Assembly: GCF_900142005.1 (NCBI RefSeq)
Contig: NZ_FQZL01000008.1
Coordinates: forward strand, 1 to 64,000
Direction: 5' to 3'
Origin: Dethiosulfatibacter aminovorans DSM 17477
Lineage (GTDB): Bacteria; Bacillota; Clostridia; Tissierellales; Dethiosulfatibacteraceae
Length of the DNA stretch: 64,000 nt
The notes beneath the pieces are model-generated. The model searched no databases. It was given only the letters and a program-made list of their open reading frames with translations, and had not been told where the DNA came from. The position numbers and the translations under genes were made by a program. Each line of letters begins with the position of its first letter. Within the stretch, counting starts at the first letter, position 1. Positions 27,587 through 37,249 of this stretch are shown here, one piece after another.

Positions 27587-28951
27587 TTGGAGACTATAAA
27601 AATTGTTAATGGATGTATTCCGGATTTCAGTAAGAAAGAGTTTGTGAACAAGGATATCTATATAGAAGATGGCAAGATAGTTGATGTCGGAACTGTATGT
27701 AAGGAAGCAGATGTAGTCATAGATGCTGAGGATAGAATTGTATCACCTGGATTCATAGATATTCACATGCATGAAGAAACTTTGGACAAGAAGAAAAAGG
27801 ATCCATATTATTCTGCAAATTGTGAATTATTGATGGGAGTTACAACATGTGTTGCCGGAAATTGCGGAAACAACAGACAAAGCTTGTCGGAATTTATTGG
27901 ATATGTTGAAGAAAACGGCTCGCCTGTTAATTACATGTCGTTCATAGGGCACAATTTTCTAAGGAAGCTGGTTGGAGTTGATGACAGGTACAGGGCATCC
28001 AGCAGCATTGAGATAGATAGGATGAAACGAGTAATCAACTGTGAGATGACAAAAGGAATAGTCGGCATTTCATATGGTATAGAGTATTCTCCCGGCATCA
28101 GCAGTGAAGAGATTATCGGCATTACAGAAGGACTGGAGTCAGGAGATTATTTGCTGTCTGCACATTTCAGAGAAGACGGTGAAAAAAGTGTCGAGTCGAT
28201 TAAGGAGCTTATACAGGTCAATAAGGAGACCGGTCTTCCTATGCAGGTTTCCCATATAGGAAGCTGCTCTGCATATGGATTCATGGGTGAGTCGCTGGAG
28301 ATGATTGACAGTGCCAGAAAAGAGGGATGTGATATCACTGCCGATTGTTACCCTTATGATGCTTTCGCTACATATCTCGGTTCGGCAGTATTTGATGAGG
28401 GCTGTTTTGAAAGATGGCATAAGGGATACGAAGACATACTGCTTACAGAAGAACCATACTTGAATACCAGATGCAATAAGGAGCTTTTTGAGAAGGTGCG
28501 AAAGGAATATCCCAATATGATTGTTGCTGCTTTTGTGATGAGGGAAGATGAAGTGATTGAGGCTTTCAAGGCCCCATATGTTTACGTAGGCAGTGATTCC
28601 TTGTTCAGAGGAGGCATGGGACATCCTAGAGGTGCAGGAAGCTTTCCGAGGGTCATATCAAGATATGTGAGAGACAGGAAGGAGCTGGATATCATTGATG
28701 CATTGTGGAAGATGACCGCCGGCCCTGCTGGGCGCTTGAAGCTTAACACGAAAGGTAATATAGAAGTTGGAATGGATGCCGATATTACAATATTTGACTT
28801 GAATACAATGGAAGATATGGCTGATTTTGAAAAACCGACACTTTCTCCAAAAGGAATCGATTATGTGATTTTGGACGGTAAGGTGGTTGTAGAAAACAAC
28901 AGGATATTATATGGCCGAGAGGGAAAATTTATTAGATACAGAGCAGATTAG
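27587..28951 (+). CDS. D-aminoacylase-like amidohydrolase (N-acyl-D-amino-acid deacylase family)
   Basis: 454 residues. Amidohydrolase layout: small beta domain first, then GFIDIHMHEE as metal site, VSHIGS (metal His), and the late motif HPRGAGSFPRV typical of D-aminoacylases and D-glutamate deacylases. Hydrolyses N-acyl-D-amino acids or related amides. Starts with TTG at 27587 after GGGAGG. The next gene starts just after its stop codon. The HMHEE site differs slightly from the usual HxHDD pattern. Confidence 0.85.
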   Translation: METIKIVNGCIPDFSKKEFVNKDIYIEDGKIVDVGTVCKEADVVIDAEDRIVSPGFIDIHMHEETLDKKKKDPYYSANCELLMGVTTCVAGNCGNNRQSLSEFIGYVEENGSPVNYMSFIGHNFLRKLVGVDDRYRASSSIEIDRMKRVINCEMTKGIVGISYGIEYSPGISSEEIIGITEGLESGDYLLSAHFREDGEKSVESIKELIQVNKETGLPMQVSHIGSCSAYGFMGESLEMIDSARKEGCDITADCYPYDAFATYLGSAVFDEGCFERWHKGYEDILLTEEPYLNTRCNKELFEKVRKEYPNMIVAAFVMREDEVIEAFKAPYVYVGSDSLFRGGMGHPRGAGSFPRVISRYVRDRKELDIIDALWKMTAGPAGRLKLNTKGNIEVGMDADITIFDLNTMEDMADFEKPTLSPKGIDYVILDGKVVVENNRILYGREGKFIRYRAD

Positions 28952-28964
28952 GAGGCCTGGAAAA

Positions 28965-30131
28965 GTGGAAACAAGAATATTGAAAAGTATCAACAATTTG
29001 GAAAAGGAATTCATTGAATTAAGCGATAAAATACTGGAAAAACCGGAACTGGGAAATGAAGAATTTTATGCATGCAAACTGCACACGGATTTGCTGAAAA
29101 AACATGGATTCGAAGTGGAAGAGAGCTTTATGGAACAGGAGACGGGGTTCAAAGCTACTTATGATTCAAAAAAGAAAGGTCCTGCAGTTGCATTTTTATC
29201 TGAATATGATGCCTTGCCTGGAATCGGCCATGGATGTGGACACAATATGCTGGGAACAGTAAGCACTGGCTCCGGAATTGTTCTTAAGCAGATAATCGAT
29301 GACATAGGAGGCAAGGTTGTGGTGTTTGGCACTCCAGCCGAAGAGACGAGTGGCGCAAAGGTTATCTATGCTGACAAGGGTGCCTTTGATGATATTGATA
29401 TTGCTTTAGTGGCTCACCCGAACAGTGAATACAATGAAAGTGGAACATCTCTTGCTATGGAAGCGATTCAGTTTGAGTTCATAGGAAAGACATCCCATGC
29501 AGCGTCTGCACCGGAGAAAGGCATTAATGCCCTTGATGCTACAATAAACACCTTTAACAACATCAATGCATTGAGACAGCAAACAAAGTCTGATGCAAGA
29601 ATCCACGGCATCATTAAGGAAGGCGGCAAGGCAGCCAATGTCATACCTGATAAATGCATTGCCCAGTTTTACGTAAGGGCGGCTTCAAAGCTTTACCTGG
29701 AGGAACTCGTTGAAAAAGTGAAGAATTGTGCAAGAGGAGCTTCTGCGGCAGCGGGAACAAAACTTGAGATTTCAAATTTTGAGTTCAGCTATGATAATCT
29801 TGTCACTAATAGAACGCTTTCGGATCTTTTTACCGAAAATTTAAGAAAAGCTGGAGTGGACAAGATCTCTAAAGCGAGAAAAGCGTACGGCTCGCTGGAT
29901 GCAGGAAATGTAAGCCACAAGTGCCCTACCATACATCCCTACTTTGACATAACAAACAATAGGGAGATTGCTGCACATACCGTAGAGTTCAGGGATAGTA
30001 CAAAAACGGATTATGCATACGACAACATGAAAAAGACGATTAATGCCCTTGTTTCAACTGCAGTTGACGTAATCAATGATGAAGAACTGCAGCACAGAAT
30101 CAGGGAAGAGTTTGAAAGAACAGAAAAATAG
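28965..30131 (+). CDS. M20 amidohydrolase, AbgB/aminoacylase type
   Basis: 388 residues. Metal motifs GIGHGCGHNMLG and TPAEETSGAK, as in AbgB and amino-acid amidohydrolases (M20D). Cleaves an amide bond of N-acyl or N-aroyl amino acids or dipeptides. I choose GTG 28965: TAGGAGG lies 9 bases upstream, and this binding site overlaps the stop of the preceding gene. The in-frame ATG at 28911 lies inside the previous gene with no site. Confidence 0.87.
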   Translation: METRILKSINNLEKEFIELSDKILEKPELGNEEFYACKLHTDLLKKHGFEVEESFMEQETGFKATYDSKKKGPAVAFLSEYDALPGIGHGCGHNMLGTVSTGSGIVLKQIIDDIGGKVVVFGTPAEETSGAKVIYADKGAFDDIDIALVAHPNSEYNESGTSLAMEAIQFEFIGKTSHAASAPEKGINALDATINTFNNINALRQQTKSDARIHGIIKEGGKAANVIPDKCIAQFYVRAASKLYLEELVEKVKNCARGASAAAGTKLEISNFEFSYDNLVTNRTLSDLFTENLRKAGVDKISKARKAYGSLDAGNVSHKCPTIHPYFDITNNREIAAHTVEFRDSTKTDYAYDNMKKTINALVSTAVDVINDEELQHRIREEFERTEK

Positions 30132-30140
30132 TAAAGAAGG

Positions 30141-30190
30141 AACCATCTCATTACTGGATTGTTTGCAGGTATATGAGGTGGTTTTGTTTT
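30141..30190 (+). terminator. Rho-independent terminator of the IclR operon
   Basis: AACCATCTCAT pairs with ATGAGGTGGTT (one G-T pair), then TTGTTTTTT. Confidence 0.8.
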
Positions 30191-30336
30191 TTGCTGAAGT
30201 TGCAAGATATAAAAATTAGAGTATTCCAGATGGTATTCACTAAAAAATTGAGTAATATATTTGTTCAATAATTGCACAACAAATATGATATAATCTTTAC
30301 ACTGGATGAAATAACTAGAGTAGCACGGAGGGACAT

Positions 30337-31638
30337 ATGAAGACGAGGATTTGTGCAATTGGAGTACTTGATTCTATAGAACTGATTAAAAAAATATCCG
30401 TTGAATTCAGTGATACCGCTGATTTTTCTTTCTATACATATGATAATGTAGATGACATAATGGAATACATGAAGGAAAACAGTCAAAATGTTGATGTCGC
30501 AATGTTTACTGGGCAGTATCCATATCAATATTTTAAAAAGAATTCATTGCTGGACATACCGTTCTTTGCAATATCCAAAACGAATGAAACCTTGATTGAA
30601 ACATTCTGGAAAATGAAATGTGAAGGCATTGATATTAACAGAGTTAGTATTGACAGATCACCAAGGAAGGAAATAATTGAAATACTAGACACATTAGAAA
30701 TCCCAGTGAAAAACATAAAGCTTATTGGAGATTCATCGGAAGTACCACTTGATAAAATTTATGAATTTCATAAACAGCTTTATAACAATGGAGAAACGGA
30801 AGCGATAATATCTTCAAATTACAAATTATATAGAAGATTTAAAGAGGATGGATACAAGGCTTATAGAATCCTGCCATCCAGGTTTCTAATAAGAGAAAGC
30901 ATAAAAAAGGCCATTTCAATAGCCAGGACAGAAAAAATCAAAAGTTCACAGGTAGCTGTTCAAATAATAAGAATAAGAGATGTAGATACAGATACGAAAA
31001 CGAGATATAAACAGCTAAAGCTTGCAAATAAATTCGACGATATGCTGATAGATTATACTCAGGAAAACCAAGGTTCTTTCTTCAAATTTGGGCGTAATGA
31101 CTATATGATTTTTACGACAAGAGGATATGCTGGTATCAGTGATATGGAAGGGAAATTTGGATTCCTGGCAGAAAATGCAGAGAAAATGGATATTTCTTTT
31201 TCCATGGGTATAGGTTATGGAGAGACTGTCACAAAGTCTGAAAGCAATTCAAAAACTGCATTGATGCATGCCTTGGAGGAAGAAAAGAACAGTTGTTACA
31301 TTGTTGATGATGATTCGACTATGACTGGACCAATATTTGGGAAAAACAGCTATAGTTTAAGTTATGAACTTGTTAGTTCTGATGAAAGAATTGTAGAGAT
31401 GTCCAAAAAAACAGGAGTGAGCGAAAAGTATCTTTCCAAGCTTAGAGCGATATCCAGACAGAGAGGAAGCAATATTTTTGATACAGAAGAACTTTCTGAA
31501 TATCTTAATGTAACCCAGAGAAGCGCATCGAGGATAATCAATAAACTTGAAGCTGGCAAAATGGCTGAAACTGTTGGAAAGAAAAGCGATAAGACGAAGG
31601 GGAGGCCCAAGAAACTTTACAAAATAGAATTTGAATAA
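30337..31638 (+). CDS. Transcriptional regulator with degenerate GGDEF-like centre and C-terminal HTH
   Basis: 433 residues, not a named family to me. Residues 1-190 look like a periplasmic-binding or PrpR-type sensor fold. About 205-330 resemble a GGDEF/cyclase fold without the GGDEF residues (FKFGRNDYMIFTT in their place), so no cyclase activity is expected. The end (about 375-433) is a winged helix, TEELSEYLNVTQRSASRIINKLE. It lies between two transporter/peptidase units and is read toward the second. Probable ligand-responsive regulator of the YfcC/M20 unit that follows. GGAGGG precedes the ATG. Confidence 0.65.
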   Translation: MKTRICAIGVLDSIELIKKISVEFSDTADFSFYTYDNVDDIMEYMKENSQNVDVAMFTGQYPYQYFKKNSLLDIPFFAISKTNETLIETFWKMKCEGIDINRVSIDRSPRKEIIEILDTLEIPVKNIKLIGDSSEVPLDKIYEFHKQLYNNGETEAIISSNYKLYRRFKEDGYKAYRILPSRFLIRESIKKAISIARTEKIKSSQVAVQIIRIRDVDTDTKTRYKQLKLANKFDDMLIDYTQENQGSFFKFGRNDYMIFTTRGYAGISDMEGKFGFLAENAEKMDISFSMGIGYGETVTKSESNSKTALMHALEEEKNSCYIVDDDSTMTGPIFGKNSYSLSYELVSSDERIVEMSKKTGVSEKYLSKLRAISRQRGSNIFDTEELSEYLNVTQRSASRIINKLEAGKMAETVGKKSDKTKGRPKKLYKIEFE

Positions 31639-31641
31639 TAC

Positions 31642-31684
31642 AAAAAACTGTGCAATTTAATTAGAAAGATTGCACGGTTTTTTT
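31642..31684 (+). terminator. Rho-independent terminator
   Basis: AAAAACTGTGCAAT and ATTGCACGGTTTTT pair across a 13-base loop, followed by T residues. Confidence 0.85.
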
Positions 31685-31714
31685 AATAATAAACGATATA
31701 TATTAATAAAACAT

Positions 31715-31743
31715 TTGATTTCATGGAAAGACCATGCTATGAT
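31715..31743 (+). promoter_or_regulatory. Sigma-A promoter of the second YfcC/M20 unit
   Basis: TTGATT (31715-31720) and TATGAT (31738-31743) with a 17-base spacer, 55 bases before the transporter start. Confidence 0.65.
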
Positions 31744-31750
31744 GAATATA

Positions 31751-31762
31751 AAGACATGTCTT
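31751..31762. promoter_or_regulatory. Perfect 12-bp palindrome, candidate operator
   Basis: AAGACATGTCTT lies 8 bases after the -10 box, at the expected start of transcription. A natural binding site for the regulator encoded just upstream (30337-31638); no second copy was noticed. Confidence 0.45.
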
Positions 31763-31797
31763 AATTAGGTCCGAAATAAAATCGAATGGAGGTTTTT

Positions 31798-33222
31798 ATG
31801 AGTCAAACGAATAAAGAAATAAAGGGGAAAAAATTGAAGAAATTTTCTTTTCCACATACCTACGTAATAATAATCTGCATAATATTGCTTGCCACGTTTC
31901 TAACTTATGTTATACCTGCAGGGCAGTATGAGAGAGTAAAGGATGAAGCTGTTGGAAAGACAATAGTAATTGCTGATCAGTTCCAATATATCGACAATAC
32001 ACCTGTCAGTTTTCTGGATGTACCCAGCAAGATTGTGGATTCCTTCAATAGTTCCAGCAGCATAATATTTATAATACTGATAGTTGGCGGAGCTTTCCAG
32101 GTAATTATATCAACAGGAGTTTTTCAAGTATTCACGACGAAGCTAACAAAGAAGTTTGCCGGTAATGAAAACATTATAATTCCTGCATTTACCACGATAT
32201 TTGCACTGGCATGTACAACAATGGGAGTTAATACATTTATTGGATTTGCACCAATTGCAATTATTCTTGCCAGGAGTATGGGATTTGATGCCATTGTAGG
32301 AGTATCAATGGTAATGCTTGGTGGAGCCATAGGATTCAGTACCGGAACACTCAACCCATATTCTACAGGTGTCGCTCAGACAATTGCAGAATTGCCGTTG
32401 TTTTCAGGGATTGGATTCAGATTTGCCAGTCTGGTGATTTATTTAATCATAACAAATATCTACATTATCAGATACGCTAGAAAGGTCAGGAATAATCCGG
32501 AATCTAGTATTGTATACAATCTTGAGCAAAAGGAAAAGTCTGAAGATGCTAATATGGAGGAGTTTCCAGATGTTGAATCTAGACATTATGTGGTGCTTGC
32601 TGTAGTTGTGGCGTGTTTTGGACTAATAATGTATGGTGGAGCCAAATGGGGTTGGAAAACCAATGATAATTCAGCCATGTTCATATGGATGGCAGTATTG
32701 GGTGGATTTGCAGGAGGCATGGGTCCTAGCAGGATAGCTACTGAATTTGTAAAAGGAGCCAAGAAACTTGTATTTGGTGCTATGATAATCGGTATAGCAA
32801 GATCTGCTTCAATAATATTGACTGATGGCAATATCCTTGATACCGTAGTTAAATCTTTGGCAGGAGCACTTATGAACATGCCAGCAGCGTTAAGGGCGGT
32901 AGGAATGTTCTTGTCTCAAATAATTGTAAACTGTTTCATTGTATCTGGTAGCGGACAGGCTGCAGTAACAATGCCGATAATGATTCCTGTAGCGGATCTT
33001 GTTGGAGTTACAAGACAGACTGCGGTACTTGCGTTCAACTTCGGAGATGGATTTTCAAACTATGTATTGCCTACCTCTTCTGCATTGATGGGAATGCTTG
33101 CGATTTCAAACATTCCTTATGACAGGTGGATGAAATATATGGGTAAACTGTTTGGATTATGGGTTGCAACAGGAGTTGTAATTCTACTTGCAGCATACGT
33201 GGTAGGATATGGACCTTTCTAA
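31798..33222 (+). CDS. YfcC-family membrane transporter, copy B
   Basis: 474 residues, same family and topology as the protein at 24915 (opening PHTYVIIICIILLATFLTYV; later FIVSGSGQAAVTMPIMIP). I take ATG 31798, with GGAGG 6 bases upstream, rather than the in-frame ATG at 31786 that lies in front of the binding site. Pairs with the M20 enzyme that follows 22 bases later, probably for uptake of the peptide or acyl-amino acid it hydrolyses. Confidence 0.85.
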   Translation: MSQTNKEIKGKKLKKFSFPHTYVIIICIILLATFLTYVIPAGQYERVKDEAVGKTIVIADQFQYIDNTPVSFLDVPSKIVDSFNSSSSIIFIILIVGGAFQVIISTGVFQVFTTKLTKKFAGNENIIIPAFTTIFALACTTMGVNTFIGFAPIAIILARSMGFDAIVGVSMVMLGGAIGFSTGTLNPYSTGVAQTIAELPLFSGIGFRFASLVIYLIITNIYIIRYARKVRNNPESSIVYNLEQKEKSEDANMEEFPDVESRHYVVLAVVVACFGLIMYGGAKWGWKTNDNSAMFIWMAVLGGFAGGMGPSRIATEFVKGAKKLVFGAMIIGIARSASIILTDGNILDTVVKSLAGALMNMPAALRAVGMFLSQIIVNCFIVSGSGQAAVTMPIMIPVADLVGVTRQTAVLAFNFGDGFSNYVLPTSSALMGMLAISNIPYDRWMKYMGKLFGLWVATGVVILLAAYVVGYGPF

Positions 33223-33244
33223 TATAACTTAAATGGAGAAGGAT

Positions 33245-34414
33245 ATGAAACTGAAAATTGGAGATTATATAGACATTAACAGAAAAGAAATAACAGATAT
33301 GGCTGATTATATTTTTGACAATCCTGAAACGGGAGGAAATGAATATAAAGCTTCAGAAATGTTGACTGATTATTTGGGAAGAAACGGATTCATAATCAAT
33401 AAAGGCATAGCCGGACTGGAGACGGCATTCAAAGCGGTTCATGAAAATGGAATAGGCGGACCTTCTATTGGTTTGTTGTGTGAATATGATGCACTGGAAG
33501 GAATTGGGCATGCTTGTGGACACCATATGCAGGGTCCGGCCATAGTTTATGCTGCATCTGCAATAAAGGAAATGATGAAAGAATCAAATTATCGACTAGT
33601 TATATATGGGACTCCTGCCGAAGAGACATTTGGAGGGAAGTTGAATATGCTTAAGTATGGATGTTTTCAGGATATTGATGTAGCATTGATGATGCATGCT
33701 GGTCCTACTACTACTACAGATATTCGTTCACTTGCCATGGACAGGTTTTTAGTTGAATTTAAGGGGATAAGTTCACATGCAGCACTTAAGGCTGAGGATG
33801 GAAGGAGTGCCCTTGACGGTATATTAATGCTTGCAAACGGTATCGAGTATTTGAGGGAACATGTAAGAGATGATGTACGAATACATTACTCAATAATCAA
33901 TGGTGGAGGACCTCCAAATGTAGTTCCTAAATATGCTTCAGCGGAATTTGTTTTGAGATCCTATAATAGAGAATACCTCGATACAGTAGTTGAAAGGTTT
34001 AAGAAAATAGTTAAAGGTGCTGCTTTGATGACGGAAACCGAGTGTGAATTGACAATTAAGAAAACACTGGATAATAAGGTGCCTGTCATTGGTCTTAATG
34101 ATTTGCTTATTGATAATGCGAAAGAATTCGATGCTCCATGCATAAGGCCACCTAGAGAAAAAACTGGATCAACAGATTTTGGCAATGTGATGCATGTTAT
34201 GCCTGGATCGTGCATTAGAGTGGCTTTTGTGCCGGAAGGGACATCTTCTCATTCGGAGGAATATATCAAGGCCGGAAAAACTGAAAAGGCTCATGATGCA
34301 ACTGTTTTGGCTTCGAAAATTCTTGCTGGATCAGTTACTGACATGATAATCAAGCCTGAATTGCTGGCTGAATTCAAGAGAGAATTTGAGATCAATAAAG
34401 GGCAAAAGAGCTAA
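33245..34414 (+). CDS. M20 amidohydrolase, AbgB type (second copy)
   Basis: 389 residues. Metal motifs GIGHACGHHMQGP and TPAEETFGGK. Same family as 28965-30131 but clearly diverged. ATG 33245 is preceded by GGAGAAGG; the in-frame ATG at 33233 would place that site inside the gene. Cytoplasmic deacylase/dipeptidase partner of transporter copy B. Confidence 0.87.
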   Translation: MKLKIGDYIDINRKEITDMADYIFDNPETGGNEYKASEMLTDYLGRNGFIINKGIAGLETAFKAVHENGIGGPSIGLLCEYDALEGIGHACGHHMQGPAIVYAASAIKEMMKESNYRLVIYGTPAEETFGGKLNMLKYGCFQDIDVALMMHAGPTTTTDIRSLAMDRFLVEFKGISSHAALKAEDGRSALDGILMLANGIEYLREHVRDDVRIHYSIINGGGPPNVVPKYASAEFVLRSYNREYLDTVVERFKKIVKGAALMTETECELTIKKTLDNKVPVIGLNDLLIDNAKEFDAPCIRPPREKTGSTDFGNVMHVMPGSCIRVAFVPEGTSSHSEEYIKAGKTEKAHDATVLASKILAGSVTDMIIKPELLAEFKREFEINKGQKS

Positions 34415-34426
34415 AGGAATAAGAAG

Positions 34427-34461
34427 ACATCCTATATTCCAATGTATATATGATGTTTTTT
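34427..34461 (+). terminator. Rho-independent terminator
   Basis: ACATCCTATAT pairs imperfectly with ATATATGATGT, followed by six T. It ends the second YfcC/M20 unit. Confidence 0.7.
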
Positions 34462-35500
34462 CTTAATACCATCATATATTAATTGTATTTCCAATGACAC
34501 AATTGATGAATGTCTTAGCTGTAGGATTATTAAGTATTTGTTTATTGTAAACTATAGATGTTTTTCTAACTATGGGAGTTTTATACTAGCTTCAATTGAG
34601 TTGACAGTGAATATATTTTCAGGATATGGGTCAGAAAATATTGAATCCCACCATTTCTATCAAATATATTTGTAATAAATTCAACAAGAAAAACGTAATT
34701 GGCATGTCTATAAAAGTGCTTGATATTTATAGATAGAGTTTTCAGTATAGAATGAAAAAAACATGGGATAAGCCAGTAAAAGGTAAATTAAAGGGCATAT
34801 GCGTGTTAATGCAATGACTAAATGCGTGTAAGATAAATATTTTTTTAACGAAATAATTATAGTATGGGAGTTATCAATGTTATGTAACAGGCTATAGTTA
34901 GTTATTTAACATATTTCATAAGGCAAATATGGGCATATATTGTTAATGAAATAACATACAAAATGAGATTAATAAAAAAAAACAAAAAATGCAATAAAAC
35001 AATGCACCTTAGGCTTGAACGGTGCATTGTTTTATTGCATTTTTTGTTTTGTCAAGTGTTCAAACAGAGTTTGAAAAAATTTTCGAATATTATCATGCTG
35101 AATTTTGGCTATATTGCATTAACTTCAATAAATAGTCTCAAATAATTATTAAATTAAAGTATTGGTATAAATATTGCATCAGTAATATTCAAAAGATAAA
35201 TACTTGTTTCAATACATGGAAATAAGGGTTAAGCCAATATTTATCCCGGTTATTTTTATTGACAGTAAAAGAGTCGGTAAAAATACTAAACCTGAAATGA
35301 GTGTTTGGTCATGATAATTACTTAAACTTTACAAATTAAATAGGCATAGGTACATTGAAAATTCAATATTTGATAATGATTAAATACCATCAAAAGTATA
35401 GCATGAGATTCCGGTGGCAATGGTTATTTATGGTGATAGAATTATATCAAAGCCAAGGGTTCATGCTTTTGTTTTGTCAAATATTATTGGATTTTTAAAG
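34462..35500. other. 1-kb AT-rich gap without genes
   Basis: No supported gene. The only clear structures are the 30-bp hairpin at 34979-35050 and the 32-bp repeat at the right edge. Short frames here are broken or made by the hairpin. Confidence 0.6.
34979..35050. repeat. Perfect 30-bp inverted repeat (long hairpin)
   Basis: Left arm 34979-35008 and right arm 35021-35050 are exact reverse complements over 30 bases, around the 12-base loop TTAGGCTTGAAC. The inner arm is GCAATAAAACAATGCACC. Poly-A/poly-T outer ends would allow termination in both directions, but the stem is far longer than usual. It could be a terminator, a processed small RNA or a miniature mobile element. Confidence 0.7.
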
Positions 35501-35533
35501 TTCATATGTACTTATTTAAGTGCGAAGTTTCAG
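35501..35533 (-). repeat. 32-bp dispersed repeat, right copy (inverted)
   Basis: Reverse complement reads CTGAAACTTCGCACTTAAAT ... CATATGAA, matching 23712-23743 with about three differences in the shared 32 bases. With that copy it flanks 24-35 kb in inverted orientation. Confidence 0.6.
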
Positions 35534-35570
35534 TTAATTATAAAAATATATTATGTTAGGAGTAGGTTAT

Positions 35571-37145
35571 ATGAGTAAACAAGTTAAAAAAAGTGAATGG
35601 AAAACACAATTGAACTGGACTATCTTCTGGATTTCCAGTGGATTTCTTTTAGCGTTTATCACCGCCTGTTTGATAAACAAGGATCTAACCTATAGTGCTG
35701 TAGGCATCGGATTCAATTTCGTCGGCAAATATTTCGGCGGATTGGTTCAAACAATGATGGTTGTATTTTGGATCATGGCCATTGTCATTGCATTCTCGAA
35801 ATGGGGTAATATACGAATAGGGGGTAAGGATGCCAAGAGAGAAGTTAAAAGCATTAGTTTTTATGCAATCATTATTACGACAATGCTGGCTGCTGGTGGT
35901 GTATTCTTTGCGGCAGCGGAACCTTTATCACATTATTTATCGATTCCTAAGCATTTCTTGGGAATTCAGTCTGGTACAAAAGAAGCTGTAAGTTATGCAT
36001 TGGCACAGAGCTATGTGCATTGGGGCTTCTTGGTATGGGGTGCAACTGCATTCTGTATTCCTTTGATGGTTTATGTCAAGGAAATTAAGAATTTGCCAAT
36101 GCGTCCAAGCTCAATGCTATATCCTGTTTTGGGGCAAGACAGTGTCAATGGATTGGCTGGAAAGCTACTGGATGGTATATCACTTATTGGAGTTGCGGCA
36201 GGTACCATAGGACCGATCGGCTTTCTCGGATTACAGTTGGCATTTGCGCTCAATAATCTTTGGGGCGTAGCAAACACTGTTCCTATACAAATGACCATTA
36301 TCGCTGTGGCTACTTTAATCTTTATTGTTTCTGTTTCTACCGGACTAATGAAAGGTATGGACTTTCTAGCAAGATCAACGATTTATCTTAGTGGTGTAAT
36401 GGTTGTGGCTATGTTAGTGTTTGGAGATGGCTTGTTTGTAATAGATTCTTTCGTAGACAGTTATGGTGTTTTCACCAAGGAATTCTTCCATATGGCTTTG
36501 TCTCGAAGTGATGTCGCATGGTCGGGTGGATGGACTATTTTTTATGAGCTATGGTTCCTTGGCTTTGGACCTTCTATGGCTGTGCTTACCATAAATCTCT
36601 CTAAAGGGCGAACCTTAAGAGAAGTGCTTATTAGCATAGCGCTCATTTGTCCGATTATTTCAAATTTCTGGTTCTCCATTTTTGGGAGTACTACTATCGG
36701 ACTTGAATTAAATACTCCAGGCATCATCTCAAATGCATACAGTCAATTTGGAATGCCTTCGGTACTGATTACAGTACTACAACAGTTGCCGCTGTCAGCT
36801 ATATGGTTGCCATTGGCTCTCATTCTTGTGGTTCTTTACCTAGTTACTACCGGTGCCGGTGTAGCTTATAGTATGTCCGTTCAGGTTAGCGGCATGGATG
36901 TTCCATATCTCTGGGTTAGAATACTTTACAGTGTGTTACTTGGAACTGTAGCGATTCTATTGGTGTGGATAGGCGGAAACAGTGCCATGAGTACTTTGCA
37001 AAGCTTCATAGTGATAGCCGGAATTCCTCTACTATTCTATTATATTATATTGATGCCTGGCTTAATTAAGTCTTTAAATGGTCTTTATAGAAGCAGAAAG
37101 CATAGGATAGATATTGTGGAGAGCTTAGAGGAGGAAGAAGCATAA
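35571..37145 (+). CDS. BCCT-family transporter (betaine/choline/carnitine type)
   Basis: 524 residues, 12 membrane segments. Has the BCCT hallmark region near residues 310-345 (WTIFYELWFLGFGPSMAVLT then SKGRTLREVL), but the run of Trp residues usual in betaine carriers (WW-x-W type) is mostly replaced, so the cargo may not be a simple trimethylammonium compound. I use ATG 35571 after TAGGAGTAGG. Followed after 104 bases by an ornithine cyclodeaminase-family gene, so cargo may be a proline- or amino-acid-like compound. Confidence 0.85.
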   Translation: MSKQVKKSEWKTQLNWTIFWISSGFLLAFITACLINKDLTYSAVGIGFNFVGKYFGGLVQTMMVVFWIMAIVIAFSKWGNIRIGGKDAKREVKSISFYAIIITTMLAAGGVFFAAAEPLSHYLSIPKHFLGIQSGTKEAVSYALAQSYVHWGFLVWGATAFCIPLMVYVKEIKNLPMRPSSMLYPVLGQDSVNGLAGKLLDGISLIGVAAGTIGPIGFLGLQLAFALNNLWGVANTVPIQMTIIAVATLIFIVSVSTGLMKGMDFLARSTIYLSGVMVVAMLVFGDGLFVIDSFVDSYGVFTKEFFHMALSRSDVAWSGGWTIFYELWFLGFGPSMAVLTINLSKGRTLREVLISIALICPIISNFWFSIFGSTTIGLELNTPGIISNAYSQFGMPSVLITVLQQLPLSAIWLPLALILVVLYLVTTGAGVAYSMSVQVSGMDVPYLWVRILYSVLLGTVAILLVWIGGNSAMSTLQSFIVIAGIPLLFYYIILMPGLIKSLNGLYRSRKHRIDIVESLEEEEA

Positions 37146-37249
37146 ACTGTATACGTATATTTGCTGTAGCAAAAGCTATGGAAATGCCTGAAGAACGCAA
37201 CATCAGAATTGAAAATATAATGCATAATAAAATATTAGGAGGAAGAGTG

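Noticed and set aside
34963-35145. 60-codon frame across the long hairpin
   Set aside because: Its sequence is created by the inverted repeat and A-rich arms; no binding site or protein character.
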